Assembly (NCBI GenBank): GCA_964030785.1
Contig: OZ034971.1
Coordinates: forward strand, 16,747,400 to 16,811,399
Source of the DNA: Siderastrea siderea
Taxonomy: Eukaryota > Cnidaria > Anthozoa > Scleractinia > Rhizangiidae
Length of the DNA: 64,000 nt
Direction: 5' to 3'
The first letter of the stretch is position 1; every line of letters starts with the position of its first letter. Below, one piece after another: positions 25,232 to 37,553 of the stretch. The position numbers and the translations under genes are program-made. Under the pieces are notes generated by a model that saw nothing but the letters and a program-made list of their open reading frames with translations, was not told the DNA's origin and searched no databases.

Positions 25232-25388
25232 ATGTTAAGAATGTGTTCATTTTCGACAAGTCATTACAAGACAGAAAGCGTTACTGATTCTAATCAGTTT
25301 GGACAAGAAACCGTGGATGACTCTCTGCCTCTGATGGACCGAAAAGATGTCATCAGGGATTATTTGGAAGAACCCATGTTGCCAAAAG
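25232..25388 (+). CDS. candidate first coding exon (possibly of PRDM14)
   Basis: An ORF MLRMCSFSTSHYKTESV... with an acidic, serine-rich composition and DSLPLMDRKDVIRDYLEEP near its end. It runs into GGTAAGGG, a good donor after phase 1. A TATA box lies just upstream; alternatively TCCTCTTTCAG|AA (25215-25226) could be an acceptor, making it internal. It is on the same strand as PRDM14 and 4.3 kb upstream. The phase does not fit directly to the PR-domain exon if that starts at 29639 (phase 0), so an extra exon would be needed. The product is not recognised; the link to PRDM14 is inference. Confidence 0.35.
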
Positions 25389-28300
25389 GTAAGGGTTGCT
25401 CATGTGTGTTCTAAATGAAGACAATATATATCCGTTAGGTTATAGATTTTAAAATGCAAAAACATGTAGCGTGGTTTCTTGTGTCTCAGTTACAATGTAT
25501 GTTATAACCATTATTAATAATAACTATACCCGTTTTGTTTCAAAGAACATAGTACACAGTCTGACTTCTGTTCATTTAGCAGTTGCACAAGAAAGCATAT
25601 TCAAAATCTCAGCACCAAATTTCTGAAAACTACAGCAACTGACGGTTGCTGAGATAAAACACAATCATGATAAAATTGAGGTAAAGCAGGTGTTTCTTAA
25701 CCTAGAAAGTGTAACGTTATATTCCTGATGATGTTATTGTTGGGTATGAAGTGGGTGTTACCCTGCAATATTCGACCAATTTTTGCTAATGAGCGTGTTC
25801 TGCACTAACCTTATTTAAATACATACTTCGGCTCAAGTTTAAGTTTAGATTTATCTTTCAAAACGTTCATTTCAATTTTTTACTTTGTCTTCTGGACATG
25901 TGCATAAAAAAATTCACGAAATTAAAAGCAAGAACACTATTTGCCTGCAGATGATTATGAAATATAGTCGATTTTTATAATTGAAAACACTGATGGATCT
26001 GGTGTTTCCAAGTTCTACCAAATGTGTTCGTTAGTCAACTACCAAGGTGCCAACTACCATGTCAGGCTCTGCAGTGATCTCTTTTAGTGAAAGAGCGTCA
26101 TATCCTTTCGAAACCCACAGACAATTTACAGAACACAAACGGTCCGGCAATCCTAATTATGAAGCTTTTAATTGGCCTATATTTTTTTAGTTTAGGATGG
26201 ATTTCAACACTGAAGCAAACAACTGATACAATTAAATTATAAAGTTGCCCCGGCGCCGAGGCCAGTACTACTTTCCACAGTAAGAAGAAAGGTAACAATG
26301 GCGTAAGAGTAAAGGTCTCATCAATTGTAGAAAACTTCATGACAATTTTCTGGTGAAAGGATTAGACAAAACATTTTCTTTCATAAACGGAACAGCAAAT
26401 AAAACTTTTTAGTGCGTTTAATTGATGTGATCAAATGAAATCAGCGGAAAGGTAAAAACATAAAATGTAGCTACTGGAGAGTTTGAACATCTGCAGTGAG
26501 TGAACCGCCAACCATTACTGTACGCAGTGAGCGTACAATTTCGGCAATGCTTTGAAAAATAAGGTTACAGATATTCTTGAACACCAACAAAATAAACGGA
26601 AAGTTCTCAGAGCTTTCGCAACTTATCCAAGTCCCTTTGTCAATGATGTGATTAGTGATAGGCAGCCTCGTTAAAGACGCTCAGTATTTCAACTCTTTGT
26701 TTCGAACAGTCTATTAAGCGTCCGTGCTGGAACCTATTATTAGGAATAAACTACAACAAACTACATTCAAAATTATGAGCTGTCTTCACAAAAAGAAAGC
26801 CATAATCTTTGATCTAAAGGATGACCTAGTAATAAATTTTGGGTGAAAATGTCGTGGGAATTATTATTTCAAACAACAAGAAAAATTCAATTAACGTAAT
26901 TAGCTTTAACTCGAAAGTTCTAACCATTTAGTTAAAACAATAGGAAAAAAGAATTTATATATAGGATTGCAATATTCCCTTTAAACATTACTTGTCTGCG
27001 TTCGAGAAACGACCACACAATCACCATTATCCACCGCGCCAAGAATTGAAAGAGTTTAGAAAAACCTTTCTTATTAAATATTCCTCTAAAGTAAAGAATT
27101 TTTGGCCTTAATTGGCAAGGTAGACTCGGCGAAGAACTACGCAGTTTGCTAGCGATGACAGACTGTGTAGAGCTTTACTAGTCTTAAACAGCGAGCAGTC
27201 CCTCTTCGCGTGTTCTGCTTCAGAGTAAAAAGCCGGACATAACTCGTACTCTACAGTGCAACTCGCAGAAGCTCGCAAACCTTATCCTCTAATGTTATAT
27301 CGGCCAATGAAATTTAAATCGAGGGTCAGAAGACGTATCGAAAACGTATCGATATCACGATGTACAAAATGAAGTAATACAGTAATGAAGGCCGTTTCTT
27401 CTGAAGTTATCACCTGTTAAGAAGACACTTTCTTAAAAAAGGAGTTACGGTGAAATAATAAAAGTGCCTGAGTTTGATACGACGATGCACGCTTCATGCA
27501 CGTGTTTATCGACTGACATCGTCCCTACATGTACCAGAATAAGGATATCAGTTTCAGTGTTTCGACAAGTTGATCAAACGAGATTCTTCAGTGACCTGAA
27601 CATCAAATTTAACCGACAAAAAAAATCTATGCTGGGCAAAATCTTACTTTCCAAGACCACGGCGCGCTGAAATATTTTCAAATCCTTTGAACTACTTTTG
27701 CATTTCATTGAATTTCGATTCTCTGATTATTTCTATAACCGTGACAGCAAATCTCAACGAGAAAATTTTAGCAAAATACTTGTAATTTCATTTTCAGCTT
27801 TCTTAGATTGTTTCAGAGCTTCTTAAAGGCGTATTTGTGTAATCTAATACAGATTGATCTGTTCGGCGTTTCTAGCTAAAAATTTAGGCCACAGAAAAAA
27901 AGAATCCTATACGTCGAATTTCTAAGCAGCTGATAGCTCCCCGAAAATGCTAGCTGACCTTATTTTGCACTCTAAAGGACATATTTTTCCCTCCGAAAAC
28001 AATAGGAACTAAAAAGTCCTCTTGTCTACGAAAGTCCGACGTGATGTTTCGCCAAAGCTTTAGCTTTCACTGGAATTAAATCCGAAAATCTCAGGTGATT
28101 TTAGGCCTTCCGAACAGATATTCCCCGAAACGACCCGTTGGGTGCCCCTGAAAATCTCACAGGAGGCTGTTTTCTCAGGTTAATCGCAGGGTTCTCCGGA
28201 CATGGCTAGGTTCTCAAAACCCTCCGACGGAGCAGGCTTATTTTCACCATTCAACGTACAGCTGATTGATTAACGATTCATGATAAAATTACCCTTACAG

Positions 28301-29638
28301 ACAAATATTCAAACGCACTTCAGTAGGGTAATTAACTACTGAAATCCCTTTGCACTGGGCAAAAGATATTATGACACGACATGTATCAATGTTATTCATT
28401 CAGTTACGTCCTTTACTTCTTTTCAAAACTAAACTTGTAGAGAAGTTTTTTCTGGCGGTAACAATACGCGCTAGAAATAAACTTAGAAAAGAAAAATCTG
28501 AAATTCAGATATTATCAGAAGAACTCGTTGAACAACTAAAGGCTGTTTATTCTCCAACAAATTAAACAAAACAGTACTGATTTGAATTTTATTCGGACCT
28601 GTTCATGAGTAACCACGTTTTACAGTAGCTCATTCATCACCTCGTTAAAGTCTTGAACCCAATTAACATATTTATTAACATGACGTCCTTCCAATAAAAT
28701 CTTTACTTTACTTAATATCTTTAATTTCAATATGGCTTTCTCGATCAATTAATTTGAAACTGAGGTCGCTATTTGTATTTTAATTGTTGCTCTTCGGAAC
28801 GTTGCTTAAAAAATAACAAAAAGTAAGGACCCTCTCAAAATGACGGAACCGAATTTGGATGTTTCAGTGGATTTAAATTTACGTATAATTTGAGATACAG
28901 CTGACGCTCACTTTTGGCAGGAGTTACACTCAGGATAAACGAGAAGACAGCATGCACCCATTGCCCGTTGTGTATTGCGCGTTGTGTGTTTTCAAATCTG
29001 TCAATGATTTCACTCACAAAATAACAAATTGATCTAATTTGAAACTGGTTTACCAGAAGCATATGTCGATGCCGAATGTCATTACTTAAAAAGATGCGAG
29101 AGAGTTTTCTGACACCAGCAAGCACTAACAATGCAGCCGTCCAATACTGGCCTATTCGCCGCGAACACTGCTATGAGTATTCTCACAACCCATCTATCGG
29201 TTAAGAAATGAACTTATTACTCAACATATAAGGCCGGGAAAATAGCAGAATACAATTAAAACAGTGTATTGAAGCAAGCTGGTATTCTATGAGCTTATCT
29301 GCCCAGTCTTTAATTAACATATTGTACAAAATCACCATTAAAGCTTTAAATTGACTTAAATTCATAATGTATCTTTTAAATGCGTCGCAATTTCACGAGC
29401 TCTTTTTTGCAAGACATAACAATTGGAAAAGTTAAACCATACAACCAAAATGTCAATTATGCTGATTTATGTCGATTGTGTTTTTGGCATTTCAATTCCA
29501 CAAAATATGGCTCAGTTCCAAACCCTTATCATGATATAATTACTTTTCGTAGAAAATGTAAAATTAGGAAAGCTTGCAGGTGTATGAAAACGATATATAT
29601 TTGCCGTGAAGCTGTCGAGTTTTGCCATCATTTTTTAG
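25389..29638. other. intergenic or intron; possible decayed repeat at 27750-28240
   Basis: No supported gene. From about 27750 to 28240 the sequence is richer in C/G words (CCCCGAAA, CTCCGGACATGG, CCTCCGACGG) than its neighbours and reads like an old transposon, but termini were not found. If the exon at 25232 belongs to PRDM14, this is largely its first intron. Confidence 0.4.
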
Positions 29639-29674
29639 GCTTACGGCTTAACTCGTTCTGCGCCTAGATATCAT

Positions 29675-31617
29675 ATGGCGTTCTTGTATCCTAAAGAATG
29701 TACATTGTTGGACTCAACACCGGGTTTTTCCGTTCTATTAGAATCGCTGCCTTCTTCAGCCATTTGCTATCCTACATACTTAAGTCCGGATCAAGCAGCC
29801 ATCGCACCACCCTTGTGCTTGCCAGAAGGCATTCGCCTTGTGAACACAGGCTCTCAAACTACTGTGCTGTGTTGTCGTGCCTCCATCTCTAAAGGAACGC
29901 GGTTTGGACCTTACCGAGGAAGAGTGATTCAACCTTCGCAAATAAAAGAAGGTGAAAATAATGAGTTCCTCTGGGAGGTGAGTATAGTCAAACAACTAAA
30001 TAATGCCGTATCGGAATGAAGCTATTTTTTCGAAAGCTAGCTAACTTATACAACGGCTCATATTGTTTCTCTGGGCTGAAAAGTAGGCTGTACCATTTAT
30101 TACTCGTGAATTAAACCCTTCGCATAAAGAAAAAAATGTAAAAAATAAATCTGATGTTTGTTTTGTTGTCATTTTCTAATTCTCTCCAAACTCAATTTGA
30201 TGGAATTTCAGTTGCGATACTTTATCTAGCTTCGTTTCGGGATCACACGGAATCCTTGGAGGTCAGATTTACATTTTTTGTTTTAACTACTGGAAAAACC
30301 AAACTAGAAAAGGGTTTATGTTACAATGGCGTATCAGTGTTTATCTTCTGCAAACCATGCCAAAATTGAAGGTTTCAATTGAAAGGCAGGATTGTAACCT
30401 TTTCCATTTCAAATAGAAATCCTTATGTGAAATAACGTACGAGCTATCATTATTTGTTCTCCTTTGATAATAAAGATCTTTAAAGAAGATGGAGGTCTAG
30501 CTTACTACATTGATGGACAAACAGAGTCACAAAACTGGATGAAGTTTGTCAACTGTGCACGAAGCAGTGAAGAGCAAAACCTTGTATTGGTTCAAGATGG
30601 CGAGCAGCTATTTTATGAATCGTGTCGAGACATTTTACGTGGAGAAGAACTCTTAGTTTGGTATGGAAACCGCTATGACATGTTCATGGGAATACCAACA
30701 GGGATCAAGACCGTACCAAAGAAAGAAACAATCAACGAAACTGGGCAAGGTGAGATCTTAACTCTGAAACTCAGTCGTGAAAAAAAGCAACCCCTAATTA
30801 ACTATTAACGATTCACATAAAACAACCGACACGATAATTCTTCTGTCCCTTTCCTGGATTGCGCCTATTTTTATAAAGGTTTAGTTAAACGTTTGTTACG
30901 TATTTTCTAACATTGGAAATTTGATTGCATATTGTTAAACTTGTTGCAGGTGTGTTTGGCAGTTTCTCGTGTGAAAGGTGTGGTAAAGTGTTTGCCTACA
31001 AGTATTACCGTGACCGTCACTTGAAATACACGCGCTGTGTTGATCAAGGTGACCGTAAGTTCCCCTGTACGGTGTGCGACCGGTCCTTTGACAAGCGAGA
31101 TCGCCTCCGTATCCATGTGCTGCATGTGCACGAGAAACACCGTCCTCACCAATGCACAGTGTGCGAGAAACGCTTCTCTCAGTCATCTAGCCTCAACAAG
31201 CACATGAGAGTTCACAGTGGCGAAAGACCATACAAATGCCCCTATTGTGTCAAGGCCTTCACCGCATCATCTATTCTGCGCACACACATCCGTCAGCATA
31301 GCGGGGAGAAGCCATTCAAGTGTAGACATTGTGGACGCGCGTTCGCCTCGCACGCAGCACATGATAGCCACGTAAGACGCACGCACACCAAAGAGAAGCC
31401 TTGCGTGTGTGAATACTGTGGAAAGGCTTTTGCGCAATCGTACGAATTAAAGTTTCATATTAACATGCATACGGGAGCCAAGCCATACACCTGCGAGAAA
31501 TGCGGCAGAGCGTTTTCAAGTCCCTCGTCACGTGACCGACACCGTGCTAATTTTGATTGTATTACAAGAAAAAATCGCGCACCTAAAGTCATGCGTAAAA
31601 CACTGTTAAACGCTTGA
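29675..31617 (+). CDS. PRDM14: PRDM14-type PR/SET-domain zinc-finger protein (three exons)
   Basis: Exons 29675-29977, 30476-30749 and 30950-31617, joined by GT...AG introns in phases 0 and 1, give 414 aa from the first in-frame Met. The frame is also open upstream to an acceptor ending at 29638, so coding may start earlier. The PR domain spans roughly residues 49-165, with LPEGIRLV, GTRFGPYRGRV, NWMKFVNCAR, EEQNLVLVQ, YESCRDILRGEELLVWYG. Zinc fingers begin at residue 200. The first is C2HC (CERCGKVFAYKYYRDRHLKYTRC), then five good C2H2 fingers, then a seventh with Cys in place of the last His. The finger-1 sequence and the DRKFPC linker identify PRDM14, a nuclear regulator of pluripotency and germ cells in vertebrates and of neural cells in Nematostella. 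Vertebrate PRDM14 has six fingers, so the seventh is notable. The long N-terminus of vertebrate PRDM14 is absent or in upstream exons. Confidence 0.93.
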
Positions 31618-31710
31618 CTGGCATTCCATACAATGAGAGCAGAAAGTAACGTGCTACAGCAATGAACATTTAATATCATAGCGTATCATAAGTGATTGTT
31701 ATTAATTTAA

Positions 31711-31737
<27 letters not shown>
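31711..31737. repeat. (TC)n microsatellite
   Basis: About 13 TC units in the 3' flank of PRDM14, followed by T-rich sequence. Confidence 0.9.
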
Positions 31738-31744
<7 letters not shown>

Positions 31745-34129
31745 CTTTCTGTTTTTTTTTGCTCTTTAATTTTTTGTAAAGCCAGCCATCCCAAATTTTG
31801 TCAGAGTAGAACTAGCAACTTCACCCGTTTACAACAGATTGAGCAAATCTTTCAAAGAAGTCAGTTTGATCGATATCGGTGTTACCATAACAACATGGCG
31901 ATGACGTCAAGCATTAACATATCTCAGATTCTCTCGACATCTTGACCTATGTCCCTTGTAGGCTGCATATATTTCTTTCTGACTGGAAAGTTTCATGAAA
32001 TTCTAGGAAAGGGTTTTCGAAAAAAACCGGTTTCATGATTTATCTTTGGTGATCATTTACTTTTCTTCTTATGACCTGTTTGTTTTGATCGAGTAGTGTT
32101 ATTGTAGGGAGAAATTAAATACTTCTCTCTATTGGGACTTAAAGTGTTGAGACCAATGTTCCCACTGTATATTATCTCTGTGGCCCGGTGACGGGGCTAC
32201 CTTTCAGGAGAGTTTCACCCAATTTCCTTCCTTCAATGTTGATATGGGTAATGTTTAAAATATACTCATTTTATTTCAAATAGTAATATCTTTGTTACGG
32301 AAGCTGTAATTTCCAAACCAGTAGATGAATTTTTTCTTAACCTTCAGCTTTTAATCTGAAGTTCAACTTGTGCTACACCGTCTCCGTAAATTTAAAGTGC
32401 ATTGTCAATCATTTTAATGGACGGCAACAGAGCGAACAAATAGGGAACTTTTACATTCACCCACGAAATTTTTGCTGATAGCAGGTTTTTTTTGCAGAAA
32501 TCACTTGTCACTTTTGGGGCTTAATGGGTTTTTCTGATTTATCATATTGATGCGCTGTTGCCGGAACGCACGTTACAAGCTTGTTCTTTCGTTTGTAGAA
32601 TGGCAATTAGCTTAAAGCTGTAGGCAAGCTGCTGGCAGCTTTTCCCATGATCTTTCGAAACTAGCTTTTACCTGAACATATAACCGCTACGAAATATCCG
32701 GTTGAGCAAGTATAATATTTTTAAGCAAACAACACGGTTGCAGATTCTGGATAAATCCTATTTTGGCAGCAGTTGCAGCACTACAACCGGTCTTTTACTG
32801 CAAATTATGTTTTAACAACTATTTTCCATCAGGCAAAAAGAAAATGTTCTCAAGAAACTTTTGGCAGCGGTAGGCGAACAAGTGGCGAACACTGCTCTTG
32901 AGGATTGGACAAAGAGAATCTTTATCTGTTGGTTTATTTATTTATTTAGTCATTTATATATTTTTCAAGGAAAATATTATACCTTTAAACACTCTCATAG
33001 ACTCGTTTCTAAACGGCTAAACATTCCAGATGGGAAGACCTACCTGTGGACATCATGAACATAGGGTTGCTTTCAAGTCTTTCAAAGCTTAAGTCTAAAT
33101 TTCGAGAAAATTTGAGAAATGTAAAAAAAAAACTGACTTTTTTAAAACTTTGTTCAGTGTGTAGTAAGATGGTATAGTAGCTAGTCCTACCGAGTCCTGG
33201 TAGTAAAGTGTGAGCCTTTTGAATGTGGTATGGTGTGCCTGTAGAAAAAAAGAAACAAGCAAACTTAAGTTCTGTGAATGTGAACGCGCCATCATGTAAC
33301 TGTAAACAACCTAGAAAGAGAAACTAGAAAGCAAACATAACTAACAAGGTAAATCACTGAAGGTCGAGGGCCTCGATTTCCCTGGATATTGAACTTCAAG
33401 GAAGTTTGGATACATCAATAATATACTTAATTTACTTTACGCAGTAAAATCAATCCTGCCCTTAGTTTCCTTAAATGTTTAGTTTTCTTTCATTCTTGAG
33501 AGAGACAAATAAGATTGTACCGTCCCTTATTCACTCGCTAAACCTATAACAGAAACAGTTCAACAAGCTTACCCTCCCCGCCTCCCTTCTGCTTCCTACC
33601 TAGGATATTTGGACAATCCTGTCTGAATTTGGTAAACTGAAGTATGTCAATCTGTCTTCTCGGCGATATGAAACGTTTGGTCAGGATCGAGTATACAATG
33701 TAATGCGTTGAAGCGAAGAATAATTGTCATGAAACGTTTGAAGACTACTGTTTCTTTTTCAGTGGTTGCAACTTCTCCCGGCCGGGCAACTTCTCTTCCT
33801 TTTTTTTTTGAAACTTGAAATTCGTTGTACTTTATCCCAAAGAGGCCCCTCTTATTGTCCAGGAGTGATCTTTTGCTTTTCTCTGGACAATGTGCGGGAT
33901 TTCCGTTTGGCAGCGCGGTGTTTACTTGTTCAGTGTTTGCTGGTGGCATCGCCTTTCAGATCTGTGGCCATTTCAGGTCTGTGCCCATAAGTTTAGCCTT
34001 CAATAGACGAAGCTCAGAAATAATTTCCCCATTAAACTTATACGATATTTCACGATCATTTTAATTCAGCCACAACTGGGATTGTCTTTGGTATTCCGAA
34101 TTCAAGTATTTACTTGGGCCCCACAAGCG
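31738..34129. other. intergenic
   Basis: 3' flank of PRDM14 and spacer. No gene, and no domain motif in any ORF. Confidence 0.5.
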
Positions 34130-34703
34130 TACCGTGTAGCACTAAATTTTTGCGGAAGTTTAATTTTGCGAATGGGTGATTTTTTTGTGTTTTTGCGGGA
34201 ACTAATTTTTGCGATTGGGAAAAACTGGTTTCTTTTGCTGGGAATTAATTTTTGCAATTGTCATTAAGTCGCCTTCTATTTGAAATTATGACATTGACTC
34301 GTTTTTGAGTACAAACAATCAAATGCAGGTGAACATGGACTTCTGGGTGAACAACATGGAGATGTGCAACACGTTTCCAGTTTATCAATAGACTACCTTC
34401 AGACGATCCTTTTCTTTAAAGCTTGCAACAGCTAAATACTTGTAGTATCCCGTCTGCAATTTCGTTTCATTTTTGAATGTTTTGTTTTTAATTTCGTTTT
34501 GTTTCCGAACGAAAGAGACGATTTAAGTACCTAGCCAACAAAATTTTACATTAGACCAGTAAAAGGCGATCGACAGTGGAGTAAATTTTTGCAGAGAAAG
34601 TTTTCGCGGGCAGTTTTTTTAGCGGGAACTTTTTTTTGCGGATGCTAAAAAACCGGAAAAATCGCAAAAAATAGAACCTGCAAAAATTTAGTGCCACACG
34701 GTA
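34130..34703. mobile_element. MITE with TA target duplication and TTTTTGCG-rich ends
   Basis: The left end TA|CCGTGTAGCACTAAATTT and the right end AAATTTAGTGCCACACGG|TA are inverted repeats of about 25 bp with two mismatches, flanked by TA as in Tc1/mariner-type insertions. Inside both ends the word TTTTTGCGG/CCGCAAAAA recurs (for example 34148, 34206, 34245, 34590, 34630), giving sub-terminal repeats. There is no transposase ORF. The middle (about 34270-34580) lacks these words and could be a secondary insertion. Confidence 0.8.
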
Positions 34704-36332
34704 GGTTTAAACACAAAGCCCGTATAAATAAGGTGCGCGCTTTACTTTGTCCATTCAGGTATTTTACGGGAATAACCAAATTTTACTTCCTTAAAATTAA
34801 CTGCCGTATGATGTCTCCATAATAGAGTTTCTTAAGGTAAAATTTATAGCTGTCGGAAGTGACCTTTGAAACTGCTTAAAAGGAATTTGCTTCAGAGTGA
34901 CGGAAGGGCGATGTACATGAAATAAAGACACTGACTCTTCGTGGTCCTATTAAACCTGTGATACACAGGAAATTGATTACCGGATTGCTGGCTTCTGGTA
35001 TGAGGTCAGTGAAAGTTGAAAGTTTCAACGCAATCATTAATTCTCAATAACCCATTATAGACCGAATGAGACTATATCTAATCTTTATCCGATTCTCTTG
35101 ACTCTGCGCAAGCCATTCACGCTACTTTGAGCTTCAAGCTGAGCGAATTTGAAGTCTGGTCTACACTTATATCGACATAAAGTCGTTCGTGATAATCTTC
35201 AGAATAAACGCCCTTAGTCAGACAGTTTAATTCATTGTTTTACATGTAGTTTAACACTTCAGTTTTTAAGTACAACAAAGCAGGTCACAGAAAAAAGTAC
35301 AACACTGAACATTATTAAACTGTTCAGTTCTGCAGAAAAAGTGTGACACATGGGTTTACAGTATGATATTTTCGTTTCAATTGTCATTTTACAAGTGTTT
35401 GGCGGGCGTTTAGCTAGTCCCTGAGTGAAAAAAGTAATTTATAATAAGGAAAAGAAGTAACTAACTCGTTTGTTGTCCACCTTAAAGGAGAAAATAATTT
35501 AGGTATTTGCCTAGTAAACGGAGAAATTCACAGGAATTCCGAGACACCTGACGTCACATAATAAATCACGCGGTTAGTTATCGACATTAATACCGCACCA
35601 GGAGCCCATTAGCCCCTGACCGCACATATTGCCAAATTGACTCTCCATAAAGTAAATAAAAGGGATTTTAAAGTGATGTCGAAATAAAATAATGCCTTCA
35701 TTGGGTCTTTCAAAGCGTTTTTTCTTAGACCAAGAATTGGGAACGATCAGCAGTTGTTGACATTATACAAAACACACTTAAATTCCACGCAAGTCGCAAG
35801 TCATAAAATAGGCACATAAATATTTATAGTGGATTGACTACAAAAATTACTTGGTCGGTTGATCGCAGAAATTTACGTTCAGTTATTACATTTCATTACC
35901 TAAAAATCGACCAATCGAATGCAACTAAATCTCTTAAATTCTACTTGCGTAAATATCATGAAAAGGTCACTTGTCTGTGACCGGGTATGTTTAGGCCATA
36001 CGAGCCCTCTATATAATAAACATGAAAATTAAAATAAAATGCTTAATTAAGAGATGGAAACAAACGCAGGGGAATTATCAGTTTTATTTTATAACAAAAT
36101 CACAAGCCAATGAAATCTTTCTATCACCGTACATGACTCTAAATTTGACGTTTATGTTTATCAAGGGACTTATCATGTAACAGCATCACTATAAAAAGTA
36201 TAAATAGCGCCAATGCCCCAGGCACTTGAACTGAGATAATCTTGTTAGCCAGGTCCACTGACACAGCAGCATGCGGTCAACCTCGGGACAATTATGCCGG
36301 GTATCGGTGACGAAAAAGTATTAAGTTATGCA
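34704..36332. other. intergenic
   Basis: AT-rich, no gene or repeat recognised. Confidence 0.5.
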
Positions 36333-36371
<39 letters not shown>

Positions 36372-36486
36372 TAATAATATTAACAATAACAATAATAATA
36401 ATAATAATAATAACAATAATAAGGATAATGATAATGATAATTATAATAATAATAATAATAATAATAATCATCATCATCATCATCAT
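36333..36486. repeat. compound (AAT)n/(ATC)n microsatellite
   Basis: Interrupted AAT/ATA repeats ending in seven ATC units. A smaller (ATT)n patch with the complementary sense follows at about 36613-36657, so the two could pair as a large hairpin. Confidence 0.9.
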
Positions 36487-36660
36487 CCCATCCTTCTCCC
36501 GTTTTAGCATACAGACGTAAATTCTGCTATGTTAATAAATATTTGTAACCACTTCAGTTATACAGCTGCTATCAGTGTGGGCCCCACAAATAACAAACGA
36601 ATTAATAAGAAGATAATAATTATTATTATTGTTATTACTATTATTATCATTATTAATAAT

Positions 36661-37391
36661 TTGGATTTTTATGCATTAAACCTGATAGATATAGGTAGAC
36701 TTCTCTATCTTTATTTTTTTATTTCTCTCTATTTCTTTTTCAGCTATTGAGTGTTACGTAATGTACATTTCCTGAAATGAAAAGTAAAGGTATTTTTGTT
36801 TGCGCCATAATGCGGTACATGATTTACGATATTATTCGCACAAACTTTGTCTGACAAAACAAAAGAATAGCGCTATATTATTCCTTCTATTTCATCTTGT
36901 ATTTATTTCTCTAGAAATCGTTTGCGAAAGTTGCCACCGAAAATTTATAGAAAGGTTATCTATAGCTTTTAAATCAGGTCATTAAATCGATTAATGAATT
37001 TACCCTTTATTGGCTTTATTTACATTTAATTTAAAATTTATGTAGCCAAAGATGAATTTTCACAATTACCCAATCAGAACACAAGAGTAAACAAGATTTA
37101 AATAAATACAGACTGGATCATGTTTGGCACTTGACGCTCTTCCGCTCAGCCAATCAGCGAATTGTATGCAAGGAGATCGCGTTGCTCTAATTCGGAAACG
37201 GAAACCGTGACCAACTACCCGCTATAGTTTTTTGGAAACTGGCGAGGCTATCCGAGGTCAAACGTGAGGTCTAAGATTTGACTTGGCGAGAACCTCTCAA
37301 ACGTGAAATCACAGAGTGATCAAGAACGTCTTGTTAAGCTGCATAGAAATGAAACCATTAGCAACAGAAACCTACAAAAATATCTTAGTTC
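36661..37391. other. 5' flank of homeobox copy B
   Basis: Presumed distal promoter sequence. Similarity to the flanks of C and D starts abruptly at about 37392. Confidence 0.4.
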
Positions 37392-37553
37392 ATCTGTCAT
37401 TGTTAACGACTTTGATAGACAGCCATTGGTGCATTGTGAATGACAGGTAAAACGTCATTTAAGAGTCGGCGGCCACTGTCCTCAACAAGAGATGCCTTTC
37501 CAAAGAAGCGACCCGATTTTACACGCCCAAGGTAACCACATTGTACTAACAAG
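37392..37553 (+). promoter_or_regulatory. conserved promoter/5' UTR block of homeobox copy B
   Basis: This 162-bp block is nearly identical to those at 51191-51352 and 63543-63709. It contains CTTTGAT (37410-37416, a TCF/LEF-type match), an inverted CCAAT box ATTGG (37425-37429), TGACAG (37441-37446, TALE-type) and TTTAAGAGTCGGCGG, and it ends at the start codon. Conservation up to the ATG suggests core promoter plus leader. Factor names are motif matches only. Confidence 0.6.

Noticed and set aside
36292..36510. ORF of mostly Ile/Leu
   Set aside because: It is a translated (AAT)n microsatellite, not a gene. The same applies to ORFs in 41118-41426, 45589-45834 and 58141-58674.
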